Below the pieces are notes generated by a model. The model saw only the letters and a list, made by a program, of their open reading frames with translations. It ran no database searches and had not been told where the DNA came from. A DNA stretch of 43,343 nt, from positions 96,654-139,996 of the forward strand of contig NZ_LMBX01000008.1 in assembly GCF_001439605.1 (NCBI RefSeq). Reading direction: 5' to 3'. The position numbers were made by a program, and so were the translations under genes. Positions 23,792 to 32,518 of this stretch are shown piece after piece. The stretch is from Cytobacillus praedii. Its GTDB lineage: Bacteria; Bacillota; Bacilli; Bacillales; Cytobacillaceae. How positions within the stretch are numbered: position 1 is the first letter of the stretch; each line of letters begins with the position of its first letter.

Positions 23792-24205
23792 TTTTAATTT
23801 AACATACCAGCTAATATAAGCTTCTTATTTATTCAAGAAATTGGCGCGATTATAGAATAACTTTAAGGTTTAACCACCTATGCTGTCATATTTTATAGTC
23901 AGTAAGATATCTGCGTTAAAATTCACCAATCCTTTTAACCCCCCTGCTAATCAGCATGGGGGTTATTCTGTTAGAGGCTTTAAAATTTATTAGCTTAATT
24001 GTCATTTAACGATAATAAAAACGGGGAACCTCTTCTTTATATTTATTGAATGGCTATTTACTTTGTACTTAGGTTTTGTTGAGCTGTAAAATAACCCCAT
24101 AATAAATTTCGAGAAATTATTTTAACTTTTTTTAGATTTACCGCCACAAACTTGTCTGCTTTTGTCGAAGGGTATATTGAAAATGACATTAGGAGGAAAC
24201 AATCT
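23792..24205. other. Intergenic region
   Basis: About 410 bases. It holds one strong hairpin (23937-23964), most likely the terminator of the VOC gene. The remainder is AT-rich and contains the promoter region of the DUF5667 gene; no clear boxes were recognised. Confidence 0.5.
23937..23966 (+). terminator. Strong hairpin, probable terminator
   Basis: AACCCCCCTGCT / AGCATGGGGGTT with a short loop and one mismatch is followed by ATTCTGTT. The T-tract is weak, but the stem is very stable. Confidence 0.6.
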
Positions 24206-25582
24206 ATGAAAATTAAAAAATCACTATTAAGCGGTGCAGCAGCATCAGCACTTATTCTTTCTTCTTTAGGAACAAGCGCTGTATATGCAAATGAGGATAC
24301 AGCTGAAACAGCCACACCAGTTACGGAAGAAACAGTTAAGGTTGATGTAAACGATGGAGCGACAGCGGTAGAAGAGAATTTAGCTGATGGGGAAACTGCT
24401 GTAGAAGATAAGGTTTCAGAAGAAGTGGCTACGGATGAGGAAGTTGCAGCAGAGGAAGAAGCAACTGAAGAAAATTCTGCTATTGAAGAAGAAGCAGGTG
24501 ACACAGAAACAGCAGAAGAAACGGATCAGAAACAAGAAGAGGCACCAGCTTTAGTTCCTGGGGATTTCTTCTACTTTGTAAAAACGATGATGGAAAAAGT
24601 AAGACTTGCTGTAACAGTTGATGATTACAAGGAAGCTCGTCTATTAGCAGATTTTGCTGCTGAGCGTATTGCTGAAGCAAATGCATTGCTTGCAGAGGGA
24701 AAAACTGATGAGGCAACAGCACTTTTAGAAGAGGCAATCGCTACTCAAAAGGAAGCTACTGACAGTTTAGCAGAATCAGAAGAAATTGCTGGTGAAGATA
24801 CAGAAGCAACAGAGGAAGCTGCTAATGAAACTGAAGTAACTGAAGACCAGGCGTCTGAAGACACAGAAGCAACAGAAGAAACAACGGAAGGCGAAGAAGT
24901 TGCAGCAGAAGATGAAAAAACAGAAGTTGCAAAAGAAGATGAAAAGACAGAAGATGAAGTAGAAGCGAAACTTGCTCAAAACATTGATGCATTAGCTGCA
25001 GCATTGTCACATGTTAAAAATCCGAAAGCTCAATTAGCACTAATGAAAAATATTCAAAAGTCTTTTGCGAAATTAGACAAAAAACTTGCAAAGCTTGAAG
25101 CAAAAGCAGAAAAATTCGCAGTTGAAACTACTGAGGATGATAAAGCAGTTGAGGAAGAAGAGGCAGTAAATACTGAAACTGCTGCTAAAGATGAAACTGT
25201 TGCTACAGAAGAAACCCCTGCAGAAGAAGCAGAAAAGGAAACAGCAGTTGAGGAAGCAGTAACTGAAGAACCAGCAGTTGAAAAGGCAACAGAGGAAACA
25301 GCGGTAGAAGAAACTGAAACAGAAGAACAAGCTGAGACTGCTGCTGCAGAAGAAACTAAAAAAATGAAGAAACCTGCTGTTGCTCCAGGATTAGCTAAGA
25401 AAGAAGAGGCAAAGGCTAAGGCTGCAGAAAAACGTGCTGAAGGACAGGCAACAGCTGCTGCTAAAAAGCAAGAAGCTCAAGAAAAGCAAGTTGTTAAACA
25501 ACAACAAGTAAATGAAAAGAAACATAACGGCCAAAATAAAGGCGCTGAAAATAAGAAAGACCATGGCAAAGGAAACGAATAA
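24206..25582 (+). CDS. Secreted acidic DUF5667-domain protein
   Basis: 458 residues. The signal peptide ends near AVYA28. An acidic Glu/Thr/Ala-rich linker (about 30-115) precedes a DUF5667 segment (about 118-190, PGDFFYFVKTMMEKVRLAV and a helical hairpin with AAERIAEANALLAEGK). A second acidic linker, a second helical segment (about 255-305, ending LDKKLAKLEAKAEKFA), a third acidic linker and a strongly basic Lys/Ala/Gln tail (about 385-458) follow. The charge switch from acidic to basic suggests self-association or wall binding. DUF5667 function is unknown. The start is ATG 24206 behind TAGGAGG; the frame extends upstream without signals. A strong terminator follows. Confidence 0.85.
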   Translation: MKIKKSLLSGAAASALILSSLGTSAVYANEDTAETATPVTEETVKVDVNDGATAVEENLADGETAVEDKVSEEVATDEEVAAEEEATEENSAIEEEAGDTETAEETDQKQEEAPALVPGDFFYFVKTMMEKVRLAVTVDDYKEARLLADFAAERIAEANALLAEGKTDEATALLEEAIATQKEATDSLAESEEIAGEDTEATEEAANETEVTEDQASEDTEATEETTEGEEVAAEDEKTEVAKEDEKTEDEVEAKLAQNIDALAAALSHVKNPKAQLALMKNIQKSFAKLDKKLAKLEAKAEKFAVETTEDDKAVEEEEAVNTETAAKDETVATEETPAEEAEKETAVEEAVTEEPAVEKATEETAVEETETEEQAETAAAEETKKMKKPAVAPGLAKKEEAKAKAAEKRAEGQATAAAKKQEAQEKQVVKQQQVNEKKHNGQNKGAENKKDHGKGNE

Positions 25583-25594
25583 TACATTTCATAG

Positions 25595-25630
25595 ACCTAG
25601 TACTCCGAGTACTAGGTTTATTTTTTTTGC
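25595..25630 (+). terminator. Intrinsic terminator
   Basis: A perfect stem ACCTAGTAC / GTACTAGGT with loop TCCGA is followed by TTATTTTTTTT, just after the DUF5667 gene. Confidence 0.92.
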
Positions 25631-25799
25631 CTAGTAGTTGAGGAAGCAAATCTTGTATTAAACCATAGTGTAATGGGCAACGATAATATCCGGGATCAAT
25701 TCATTTGATTACTCTCATTCAAGAAAAGGACGCTTTCTGCAGCAAGATCTTTTGGAGGGGCTTAGTGCTCCCTAGTCTGTGATAAGGAGAGAGGATGCT

Positions 25800-26219
25800 G
25801 TGGAAGATTCTTCACTAAAGAGATTTGGTGTTTCAATGGAGGCTCATTTGCTTCGAAAGTTTGATTGTTTAGTGATGCAGAAAGGATATGTGAATCGATC
25901 TGAAGCCGTTCGGGACCTTGTACGAGATGCTCTTGTTCAGCAGTCATGGGAAAAGGAAGATCAAACAGTAGCAGGGAGCATCGTATTATTTTACAATCAT
26001 CACCAAAGAAATCTGCTTGATGAGCTAACAAAAATTCAACATGATATGCATGATAATATCCTGGCTACTACACATTTTCATCTGGATCATTCTAGCTGTC
26101 TTGAGCTCATTATCGTAAAGGGAAAAGCAAAAGAGATCCGGCTTCTAAGCAATAAACTGACGATTTTAAAAGGTGTCGAATATGGAAAATTTACAGTGGC
26201 ACCAGTTGAACATGTGTAA
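25800..26219 (+). CDS. nikR: NikR, nickel-responsive ribbon-helix-helix regulator
   Basis: 139 residues. An N-terminal ribbon-helix-helix (LKRFGVSMEAHLLRKFDCLV, then NRSEAVRDLVRDAL) is followed by an ACT-like metal-binding domain. The four square-planar Ni ligands of E. coli NikR are matched at the same spacing: His81, His92, His94 and Cys100, within HDMHDNILATTHFHLDHSSC. NikR normally represses nickel uptake genes. I found neither a nickel transporter nor a GTATGA-N16-TCATAC operator nearby, so its targets lie elsewhere. The start is GTG 25800 behind AAGGAGAGAGG; an upstream in-frame GTG precedes the ribosome binding site. Confidence 0.9.
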   Translation: MEDSSLKRFGVSMEAHLLRKFDCLVMQKGYVNRSEAVRDLVRDALVQQSWEKEDQTVAGSIVLFYNHHQRNLLDELTKIQHDMHDNILATTHFHLDHSSCLELIIVKGKAKEIRLLSNKLTILKGVEYGKFTVAPVEHV

Positions 26220-26279
26220 ATGGCTTCCTCGGTAAAAAAATAATAATGAAGGCTAGTTCTCCTCAATTAAAAATAATAA

Positions 26280-26350
26280 GTGCCTGTACTGCCGAAAATT
26301 TGTAAGATATCCACTCAACAAATTTTTGGCAATGCAGGCACGTTTTTTTA
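26280..26350. terminator. Long bipartite terminator between convergent genes
   Basis: GTGCCTG / CAGGCAC forms the outer stem, and AAAATTTGT / ACAAATTTT the inner stem, separated by small internal loops. GTTTTTTTA follows on the plus strand. It lies between nikR and the minus-strand hydrolase and may serve both. Confidence 0.85.
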
Positions 26351-26357
26351 TAATTTA

Positions 26358-27209
26358 TTAGACGGTTTCCAGCCATTTAATCATTTTTACATACAATTGT
26401 TGTGCCTCTGGCAAATGGGTATTTCTGTCATAATCATGTTCTAGTCCATTGACTGTAAAGAGTTCATTATCAGGTATAATCTCAGATAAGCTATCTGTAA
26501 TTTCATAGGGAACATCTTGATCAGCTGTACTTGCGGTTAAGAAAGTGGGCGGTAATGTTAATAATTCATCTTTAGTTAGAGAATAGTTTACTAATGATTC
26601 ATTTGGATTGACCAGTTGATATACCCATTTACCAGTCTGGCGATAATAAACATATAGGGCATATCTTTTTTCGATTGACCCATTCACGAGGGGGGGACCT
26701 CCAATTAATCTTGTTAATGCCGAGGTTTCCAGCCTAGGGAATTTTAAATAATGCTGACTGGGACCTTTAAAAGAACTATTCATTAAAGAATGATATCCAT
26801 ATAAACTGACGATTGCTTTTGGTCTCTGCTGAAGGTAGCCCTTATTTAATAAAAAACATAAAAAGGCACCGCTGGACCTGCCGAATAAAATATACTCGTT
26901 TGTTTGAATCCCAAATGCGGGGATGGCATGTTCTAAAAACCAATTGACTCCATTCGCAGCACTTTGGATGATTTCACTTAATTTCGATTCAGGTGCTAAT
27001 GGATAATCTAGAGTGAAGAAATCATATCCAGCATCTAACAGTTGATTGATATAGACTTCAGGTAAATCAAGTCTATTTCCATATACTAATCCTCCGCCGT
27101 GTATATAGATAATCGTTTTTTCCTTTCTATTTGTTTCAGATCTTATAAATGTTGCTTCTAATGCAAGATTTTGAATTTCTCCATATTTTATTGTCATTTT
27201 ATTACTCAT
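26358..27209 (-). CDS. Alpha/beta hydrolase (esterase/carboxylesterase-like)
   Basis: 283 residues. The oxyanion-hole HGGG (His37-Gly40), the nucleophile elbow Gly-Arg-Ser112-Ser-Gly, an acid in TASTADQD (Asp230 or Asp232) and His258 (NGLEHDYD) complete the serine hydrolase triad. The family is that of BD-FAE or lipase-like alpha/beta hydrolase-3 enzymes. No signal peptide is present, so it is cytoplasmic. It begins 19 bases after the pucR-type gene on the same strand and is very likely co-transcribed with it. That places it as a possible enzyme of the adjacent catabolic pathway, for instance for an ester or amide substrate. Confidence 0.85.
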   Translation of the reverse strand: MSNKMTIKYGEIQNLALEATFIRSETNRKEKTIIYIHGGGLVYGNRLDLPEVYINQLLDAGYDFFTLDYPLAPESKLSEIIQSAANGVNWFLEHAIPAFGIQTNEYILFGRSSGAFLCFLLNKGYLQQRPKAIVSLYGYHSLMNSSFKGPSQHYLKFPRLETSALTRLIGGPPLVNGSIEKRYALYVYYRQTGKWVYQLVNPNESLVNYSLTKDELLTLPPTFLTASTADQDVPYEITDSLSEIIPDNELFTVNGLEHDYDRNTHLPEAQQLYVKMIKWLETV

Positions 27210-27228
27210 AAAATTGACAGCCTTTCTG

Positions 27229-28848
27229 TTATAAAGTTTTATCTATAAACTCAAGTAAGCGCAAGCCAATATTAATTTGCAAAAGTTCCTCGGGATTCTC
27301 AAAATTAATATTAGCTAGTTTTATAAGCCGTTCAATTCTGTACTTTGCCGTTTTTGGATGAATGAATAGCTCCTCTGCAGTCGTTTTGAAGTTTTGGTTA
27401 TGATCTAGAAAAACCCTTAATGTCTTATTAAGTTCTGGTTTGTTTTTTTGAATTTCTAAGATTTTTTCAGGTACAAATTTTATTAATTCATCAATATTAT
27501 TTGTTTCCAAAAATAATTGGAAGATTCCTAAGTCCTTATAGGACATGATTTTGTTTTTTTGGCCAGTTAGTTTTAATATCTTTAAAATGTTGTTTGCTTG
27601 TTTATTTGCCAAGTGTAAACCAGTTACATTTGATTTATTGCTGATTCCTATATTAAAGACTAGCTGTGAATAATAGGATAAGGAAGTAAAAGAGTTGATG
27701 GCTACAGAGATTTTTTCGGAAAATTCTTGATCATCATCTGAATTACAAATAAGAAAGATAATCTTATCCTTTTTTACCAAACTTACAAATTTGCTCCAAC
27801 GAATCGAGATATAATTCGATAAGGTATTTACGATGGATTCAGAATCCTCCCGCTTTACTTTCTTTCTATCGCCCTCCACTGAAAGGTCAATGATGACGAG
27901 ATGGATATTGTCTTTCTTGCTTAGATTTAGGAAATGCAATATTTCTGCTAATTCTTCCTCTGTTTGATATCGTGCATAGATTAAGTCATTAATGATCTCA
28001 TTTAAATGACTCAGGTTCTGCTGCTTCAATGCATACTTCTTTAGCAGTTCCATTTGAAGAGAGCTTACTGTATTTTCTATAGCCATAAAATCCTCTTCAG
28101 TTGTCTCCTGATTTAATTCATGGATGATTAATCGATAAACATCCGTTCCCAGTGAAGGGATTTCTACAGATAATTGGGAAAGGTGTTGAGTTGATAGATC
28201 TGTATGTGTAACCACTTGTCTTTGATATTCAAAATTAATATAGCGATTTTTAGCCAGTTTGGTCGACTTACTTACATGAAAGTCCCCTAATTCTAAGTTT
28301 ATACTTCTGTATATAATGGAATTGTTTTTTAAAAGACTGACAGGATTAGGGATAAGTTCCTCCAATAAAGCAAGTATATCTTTTAATCGCGGTTCTCGAA
28401 GTGCCATATTTGTGAATTGATTGCTAATCATGTAATAGCGGTCTAGCAGAACTTTATTTTTATTAATTAACGTTTCCATGACACTCAAAATAATGGCTTC
28501 GTACGGTGTGTCTTTTTGAATCTTTATCAGGGGTATTTGATTCACATTGCATTCCTCAATGAAATGTGCTGGAATCTGTTTTACTAAACGATCTAATTTA
28601 ACAATGAAAGCTGCGATTCCTATCGAATTTGCTTTTATGAAAAAATCTTTCGTTTCAGTCAATGAAAGATTTTCAAGCGCAAAGAAACTAGTTAAGCATA
28701 CTTGTCCAAAGTTCCCCCAAGCTTCAATATCAGGAGCTTCCATAACCATTATCCCAGTAACTTCTTTTTGCAAGCCTTTCATTCCCGCAATAAGCTCGGA
28801 TTCATATAAAGATTCGAAGTCAAGTATATCTCTAACTGTTAATGGCAT
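27229..28848 (-). CDS. PucR-family transcriptional regulator
   Basis: 539 residues. The N-terminal PucR domain (LTVRDILDFESLYESELIAG, about residues 2-120) is followed by a GGDEF-like/CdaR middle region. The C-terminal PucR helix-turn-helix reads FKTTAEELFIHPKTAKYRIE. B. subtilis PucR controls purine and allantoin catabolism; relatives control amino acid and sugar-acid catabolism. The divergent position facing the transporter/amidohydrolase genes makes it the likely regulator of this cluster. The start is ATG 28848 behind GGGAGGTAAAG; the upstream ATG at 28863 overlaps the ribosome binding site. Confidence 0.88.
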   Translation of the reverse strand: MPLTVRDILDFESLYESELIAGMKGLQKEVTGIMVMEAPDIEAWGNFGQVCLTSFFALENLSLTETKDFFIKANSIGIAAFIVKLDRLVKQIPAHFIEECNVNQIPLIKIQKDTPYEAIILSVMETLINKNKVLLDRYYMISNQFTNMALREPRLKDILALLEELIPNPVSLLKNNSIIYRSINLELGDFHVSKSTKLAKNRYINFEYQRQVVTHTDLSTQHLSQLSVEIPSLGTDVYRLIIHELNQETTEEDFMAIENTVSSLQMELLKKYALKQQNLSHLNEIINDLIYARYQTEEELAEILHFLNLSKKDNIHLVIIDLSVEGDRKKVKREDSESIVNTLSNYISIRWSKFVSLVKKDKIIFLICNSDDDQEFSEKISVAINSFTSLSYYSQLVFNIGISNKSNVTGLHLANKQANNILKILKLTGQKNKIMSYKDLGIFQLFLETNNIDELIKFVPEKILEIQKNKPELNKTLRVFLDHNQNFKTTAEELFIHPKTAKYRIERLIKLANINFENPEELLQINIGLRLLEFIDKTL

Positions 28849-29380
28849 ATCTTTACCTCCCATCGAACGTAGAAGTAGTTTTTTATATACTAAACTAAAT
28901 AAATATAAAAGAAAACTTTTTATCTTTTAATAATAAAAAAGACATTTCATTCATTTAGTCCCTTTGAGATAAAAATATACTCCTGACTCTATACATAGCG
29001 GATAAAGACGAATGTAATTGACAACGTTTACAATGAAGTAGGGTCATCATAATGAATCACTCCTTAAAGTTGAGATTTTCCTCGGATCATTTCGTCATAC
29101 TTTGTGAGTGGCAATTATAACAATTGATCGGTTAAAAACACTGCTCAAGCACTTAGTGTATGATCGATCTCGTATTTACTTTATTCCTTAAATAGATACC
29201 ATTTTTAAACGAACGGAGGTTCTAGATAGAAAGACGGAAATAAGCAAGCAGCTTTAAATCTTTCATTATGATGAATGTAATATTCTGAATTTTTTTCTTA
29301 CTCTGTAAAGAAAATGCATTTCGGGTGTATTAAACGATTAGTATTTATTTTTATCCAACATTAAGAATGGAGGTCTCCAA
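28849..29380. other. Divergent regulatory region of the catabolic cluster
   Basis: About 530 bases between the pucR-type gene and the transporter gene. It holds a cre-like site (29018-29033) and a small dyad CAATT-N5-AATTG (29112-29126). The pucR-type regulator may bind here, but I could not define its site. Confidence 0.5.
29018..29033. promoter_or_regulatory. cre-like site (CcpA) in the divergent region
   Basis: TTGACAACGTTTACAA matches the Gram-positive cre consensus WTGNAARCGNWWWCA in all but one position on either strand. Its centre ACGT and near-symmetry are typical. It suggests carbon catabolite control of the pucR-type gene, the transporter operon or both. CcpA binding is an inference. 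Confidence 0.55.
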
Positions 29381-30748
29381 ATGGCATTTAAAAAGCGTAA
29401 TCTTTATTCAATAACAGCAGCCATCCTATTTATGCTGATATCTGGATATCAAGTATTTGCTGCAGGAGTTGATGAGGTCAGCATTCCAACTCCAACGGGT
29501 TTTAAGGCGATTTTAGTCATTGTTCCAATCATTTTAATAATTGTACTCTTATTCATGAAAGTGGACATGCTGGTAGCGGGGTTTGCCGGCGGTGCATTAG
29601 CTATGTTAATAGGTGGCATTGGGATTGCACAGGCAAACGAAGAGTTTCTAAAGACAATCCCTCAAATGCTTTCTAATACTGTTCCAGTTGTAAACTCAGC
29701 CATTGCTATGGCCGTATTCGCATCTGGCGGGTATACTGCAGCTTTAAATCTAGTTCGCCGTAAAATTGGCAACAAAAATGAGTACATGGCAGCCTTTATT
29801 GTTATTTTACAAGCTGCTGCAACGTATATGTCTGGTGTTGGCGGCGGTACTGCGATGGTAATTGCTCCTTTAGCCTTTGCGGCAGTAGGTGCGATTCCTG
29901 AATTAATTGCGGCTATGTCTATTGCTACAGCTGCTGCATTTACAACTTCACCGGCGTCTCTTGAATCAAGCGTGGTCTCTAAGTTATCTGGTATCCCAGT
30001 TGCTGAATACGTGGGAACAATGAGATGGGTTACATTGCTATTTGCAGTGCTTGCAGTAGCGCTAGCTTTCTATGGCGCGAAGAAGCGGGGAAGCTTGTTC
30101 GTCAGCGAAGAAAGTGAAGAATATGCTGCAATGAACAATGGTCAATTATTTAAAATTACGATTCCTGCGATTTTTATGTTATTAGCGATTATTGTCGGAC
30201 CATTTATTAATAAGGCGTTAGGTTATTCGCTCATTAATCCTCTTGTTTATACAATTGGTACTGTCGCATTAATTTTTGTCTGCACGAAATTTAACTTAAA
30301 CCAGACTACAAATTCTCTAATAGATGGATCCATCTATATTCTTACGAGATTATTTCAAGTTGGTATTTTCCTAGCGTTTATCAACCTTATTAGTAATACT
30401 GGAGCATTCCAGGTTATTGCTAATGCGGCTGGAAATGCTCCAACAGCATTAGTCGTTCCTGCGGCTGTGTTAGCGGGTGTTTTAATTGGGATTCCTGCGG
30501 GAGCATTTGTTGGTTCTATCCTGGGGTTAGTCCTGCCGATCGCTGTATCATTAGGTTTTTCGCCTTTAGCGATAGGTTTTGTCACAATTGGTGTTGGAAT
30601 GGGAAGTCAATTAAGTTTTGTTAACATAACCATGCAAGCATTATCTGCCGGTTTCAAACTTCCTATTATAGAAGTAGTAAAAGGCAATGGTAAGTGGGTT
30701 GGATCTGCAATAGCATTACTTCTTGTATTATCATTTATTTTATCTTAA
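29381..30748 (+). CDS. Multi-pass permease of uncertain family (ion transporter-like)
   Basis: 455 residues with about twelve hydrophobic segments. A signal-like first helix ends near VFA-AG. The segment AAATYMSGVGGGTAMVIAPL (about residues 145-164) and the repeat-like VLAGVLIGIPAGAFVGSILG late in the chain suggest the two inverted halves of an ion transporter-type permease, broadly GntP/CitMHS-like. I do not recognise the exact family. It lies 24 bases before the amidohydrolase gene, in the same transcript, so it should import or export that pathway's small polar substrate. Confidence 0.7.
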   Translation: MAFKKRNLYSITAAILFMLISGYQVFAAGVDEVSIPTPTGFKAILVIVPIILIIVLLFMKVDMLVAGFAGGALAMLIGGIGIAQANEEFLKTIPQMLSNTVPVVNSAIAMAVFASGGYTAALNLVRRKIGNKNEYMAAFIVILQAAATYMSGVGGGTAMVIAPLAFAAVGAIPELIAAMSIATAAAFTTSPASLESSVVSKLSGIPVAEYVGTMRWVTLLFAVLAVALAFYGAKKRGSLFVSEESEEYAAMNNGQLFKITIPAIFMLLAIIVGPFINKALGYSLINPLVYTIGTVALIFVCTKFNLNQTTNSLIDGSIYILTRLFQVGIFLAFINLISNTGAFQVIANAAGNAPTALVVPAAVLAGVLIGIPAGAFVGSILGLVLPIAVSLGFSPLAIGFVTIGVGMGSQLSFVNITMQALSAGFKLPIIEVVKGNGKWVGSAIALLLVLSFILS

Positions 30749-30772
30749 TAACCTTAAATGGAGGGAATTAAT

Positions 30773-31996
30773 ATGGATATCTTAATCAAAAAGGCACGAC
30801 TTGAAGAAGGTGCAGAATTACAAGATGTAGCAATTAAAGATGGCAAAATAGCAGCTATTGGGCATGCGATTGATGCAGATGCGAAGCAAGTAATCGAAGC
30901 AAATGGCAAGGTATTGGTTCCTGGATTTATTGAAGGGCATATCCACTTGGATAAAGCATTAATTGCTGACCGCCTTCCGAATAAATCTGGAACATTAAAA
31001 GAAGCTATTGAGGTTACTGCAAAGTTAAAACCAACATTTACAAAAGAAGATATTTTAGATCGTGCACAACGTACAATTGAAATGTTAATCGTAAACGGTA
31101 CGACTCATATTCGTACTCATGCCGAATTTGATCCTTCACAAGGCTTCACAGGATTTGAAGCGATCATGGAATTAAAGGAAAAATATAAGAGCTTTATCGA
31201 TATGCAAGTTGTTGCATTCCCGCAAGAAGGAATTTTTAAAGCACCAGGAACAGAAGAAATGATGTTTCAGGCAATGGAAGCCGGTGCCGATGTAGTGGGA
31301 GGAATTCCATATAATGATTCTCCTGCAAAAGAACATATTGATTTGGTATTTGAAATTGCAAAAAAATATGGCAAACCAATTGATTTTCACCAAGACTTCA
31401 AAGACGATCCAGAAGGGATGACAATTGAATATATTTGTGAAAAAACAATTGCTGAAGGTTATGAAGGACAAGTTTCACTAGGTCACGTAACAGCATTAGG
31501 AGCAGTTCCTAAAAAACAATTAGAACCAATTATTGAAGGTCTAGCAAAAGCTCAAATTAGTATTATGTCTTTACCAGCTACTGATCTGCATATGGGTGGA
31601 CGTAATGATGAATATAATGTTAGACGCGGTCTTACACCAATTCGTGCGTTACGAGATGGCGGAGTAAATATGTGTATCGCTACAAATAATATTCGTAATG
31701 CGTTTACTCCTTATGGAACAGGCGATCTTGTTCAAACAGCCATGCTAGCTATTCCTACAGCACACTTGGGAGGTGCAGCAGATTTACCGACTGTTTTACC
31801 AATGATCACAACCAACCCAGCTAAGGCTCTTGGTATAAAGGATTATGGAATTGTAGTTGGACACACTGCTAACCTAGTATTACTTGATACGGAATCTGTT
31901 ACAAACGCTATTATTGATCTGCCAACACGATTGTTCGTTATTAAAGATGGAAGAGTTACAGTAAAGACTGAAAAAATAGTAACTATTTATCGATAA
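30773..31996 (+). CDS. CodA/YahJ-clade amidohydrolase with altered active site
   Basis: 407 residues, a metal-dependent amidohydrolase. It has the cytosine deaminase-type motif His56-x-His58-LDK, THIRTHAEFD, His206 (DFHQDF) and His238 (SLGHVTALG), matching CodA His61, His63, His214 and His246 by constant offset. By the same offset the CodA catalytic Glu217 is Phe209, and the metal ligand Asp313 is Asn305 (ATNNIRNAFTPYG). The chemistry may therefore differ from that of cytosine deaminase. Related enzymes such as E. coli YahJ also sit with FdrA/DUF1116/DUF2877 genes. A hydrolysis or ring-opening step on an N-heterocycle or cyclic ureide is plausible. The start is ATG 30773 behind GGAGGG. Confidence 0.78.
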   Translation: MDILIKKARLEEGAELQDVAIKDGKIAAIGHAIDADAKQVIEANGKVLVPGFIEGHIHLDKALIADRLPNKSGTLKEAIEVTAKLKPTFTKEDILDRAQRTIEMLIVNGTTHIRTHAEFDPSQGFTGFEAIMELKEKYKSFIDMQVVAFPQEGIFKAPGTEEMMFQAMEAGADVVGGIPYNDSPAKEHIDLVFEIAKKYGKPIDFHQDFKDDPEGMTIEYICEKTIAEGYEGQVSLGHVTALGAVPKKQLEPIIEGLAKAQISIMSLPATDLHMGGRNDEYNVRRGLTPIRALRDGGVNMCIATNNIRNAFTPYGTGDLVQTAMLAIPTAHLGGAADLPTVLPMITTNPAKALGIKDYGIVVGHTANLVLLDTESVTNAIIDLPTRLFVIKDGRVTVKTEKIVTIYR

Positions 31997-32005
31997 TAAA
32001 ATGAT

Positions 32006-32046
32006 AAGTCCCTATTTGTTGCCTGAACATTTAGGGGCTTTTTTTA
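32006..32046 (+). terminator. Intrinsic terminator of transporter-amidohydrolase operon
   Basis: AAGTCCCTA / TAGGGGCTT (one G-T pair) with a 17-base loop is followed by TTTTTAA. It splits the catabolic cluster into separate transcripts. Confidence 0.85.
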
Positions 32047-32066
32047 ATCTAAAAGCTTTTTTAATT

Positions 32067-32372
32067 TGGCTCATTTCTAAAAGAATGTTGTTTTTTGAAT
32101 AAATGATGTGAATGAAAACCGTTGGTAAATAAGGTTGGATGATTGGAGCGGAAGGTGCGAGATTCCTCGAAAATGCTGACGCATTTTCTTCGTGCGATGA
32201 CTATTCACTGTGGTTTACTCAATGTCCTGCGGAAGGTGTGGGACAGGTGAGTCCCCGCAGGCGCTACGCGCTGAGGATGCTCAGCGCCCACCCCGCGGAA
32301 AGCGAGCATCCTGGAGCGGAAATCAACCTCTGCGAATTCAAGTGAAAAGCAACAACGTTTGCGAGAAAAGCC
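32067..32372 (+). repeat. MITE-like interspersed element, copy 2
   Basis: About 306 bp with imperfect terminal inverted repeats (TGGCTCATTTCTAAAAG at the left; GCGAGAAAAGCC at the right). The GC-rich core includes GGAGCGGAAGGTGCGAGA and GCGGAAAGCGAGCATCCTGG. TTAATT occurs directly on both sides (32061-32066 and 32373-32378), as expected for a target duplication. The core of copy 2 is longer and more diverged than copy 1. Short open frames inside it are not genes. Confidence 0.75.
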
Positions 32373-32409
32373 TTAATTGTCATTCAATTAAATCTATCAC
32401 AGCAGGTTT

Positions 32410-32426
32410 TTATCTATAAGAGATAA
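32410..32426. promoter_or_regulatory. Dyad upstream of the fdrA-DUF1116 gene
   Basis: TTATCT-ATAAG-AGATAA is a perfect 6-bp-arm inverted repeat about 90 bases before the fusion gene start and about 55 bases before a TATAAT box. It could bind the PucR-type activator; that is a guess. Confidence 0.35.
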
Positions 32427-32518
32427 CATATGATTGTCTATTTTATCTTCATGTAGCGATGGAAACACTTACAGTCAACTTTATAATTAATACGAGAAAA
32501 GGAAAGGGGAATATTTTT

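Larger units (their letters stand above)
31997..32518. other. Intergenic region containing a terminator and MITE-like copy 2
   Basis: About 520 bases between the amidohydrolase and the fdrA-type fusion. In order it contains the terminator (32006-32046), the repeat element (32067-32372), a TTATCT-N5-AGATAA dyad (32410-32426) and a TATAAT (32482-32487) that probably belongs to the fusion gene's promoter. Confidence 0.65.

Noticed and set aside
24058..25330. Several minus-strand open frames opposite the DUF5667 gene
   Set aside because: They are by-products of the Glu/Ala/Thr-rich repeats in the opposite frame and have biased, low-complexity translations without ribosome binding sites.
32139..32419. 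Two short plus-strand ORFs after the amidohydrolase
   Set aside because: They lie inside the MITE-like repeat; their codons follow its GC-rich core and there are no initiation signals.
18255..32518. Composite transposon or island bounded by the two inverted MITE-like copies
   Set aside because: The intervening 14 kb hold ordinary chromosomal-type genes without transposase, integrase or attachment sites; two MITE copies are enough to explain the ends.
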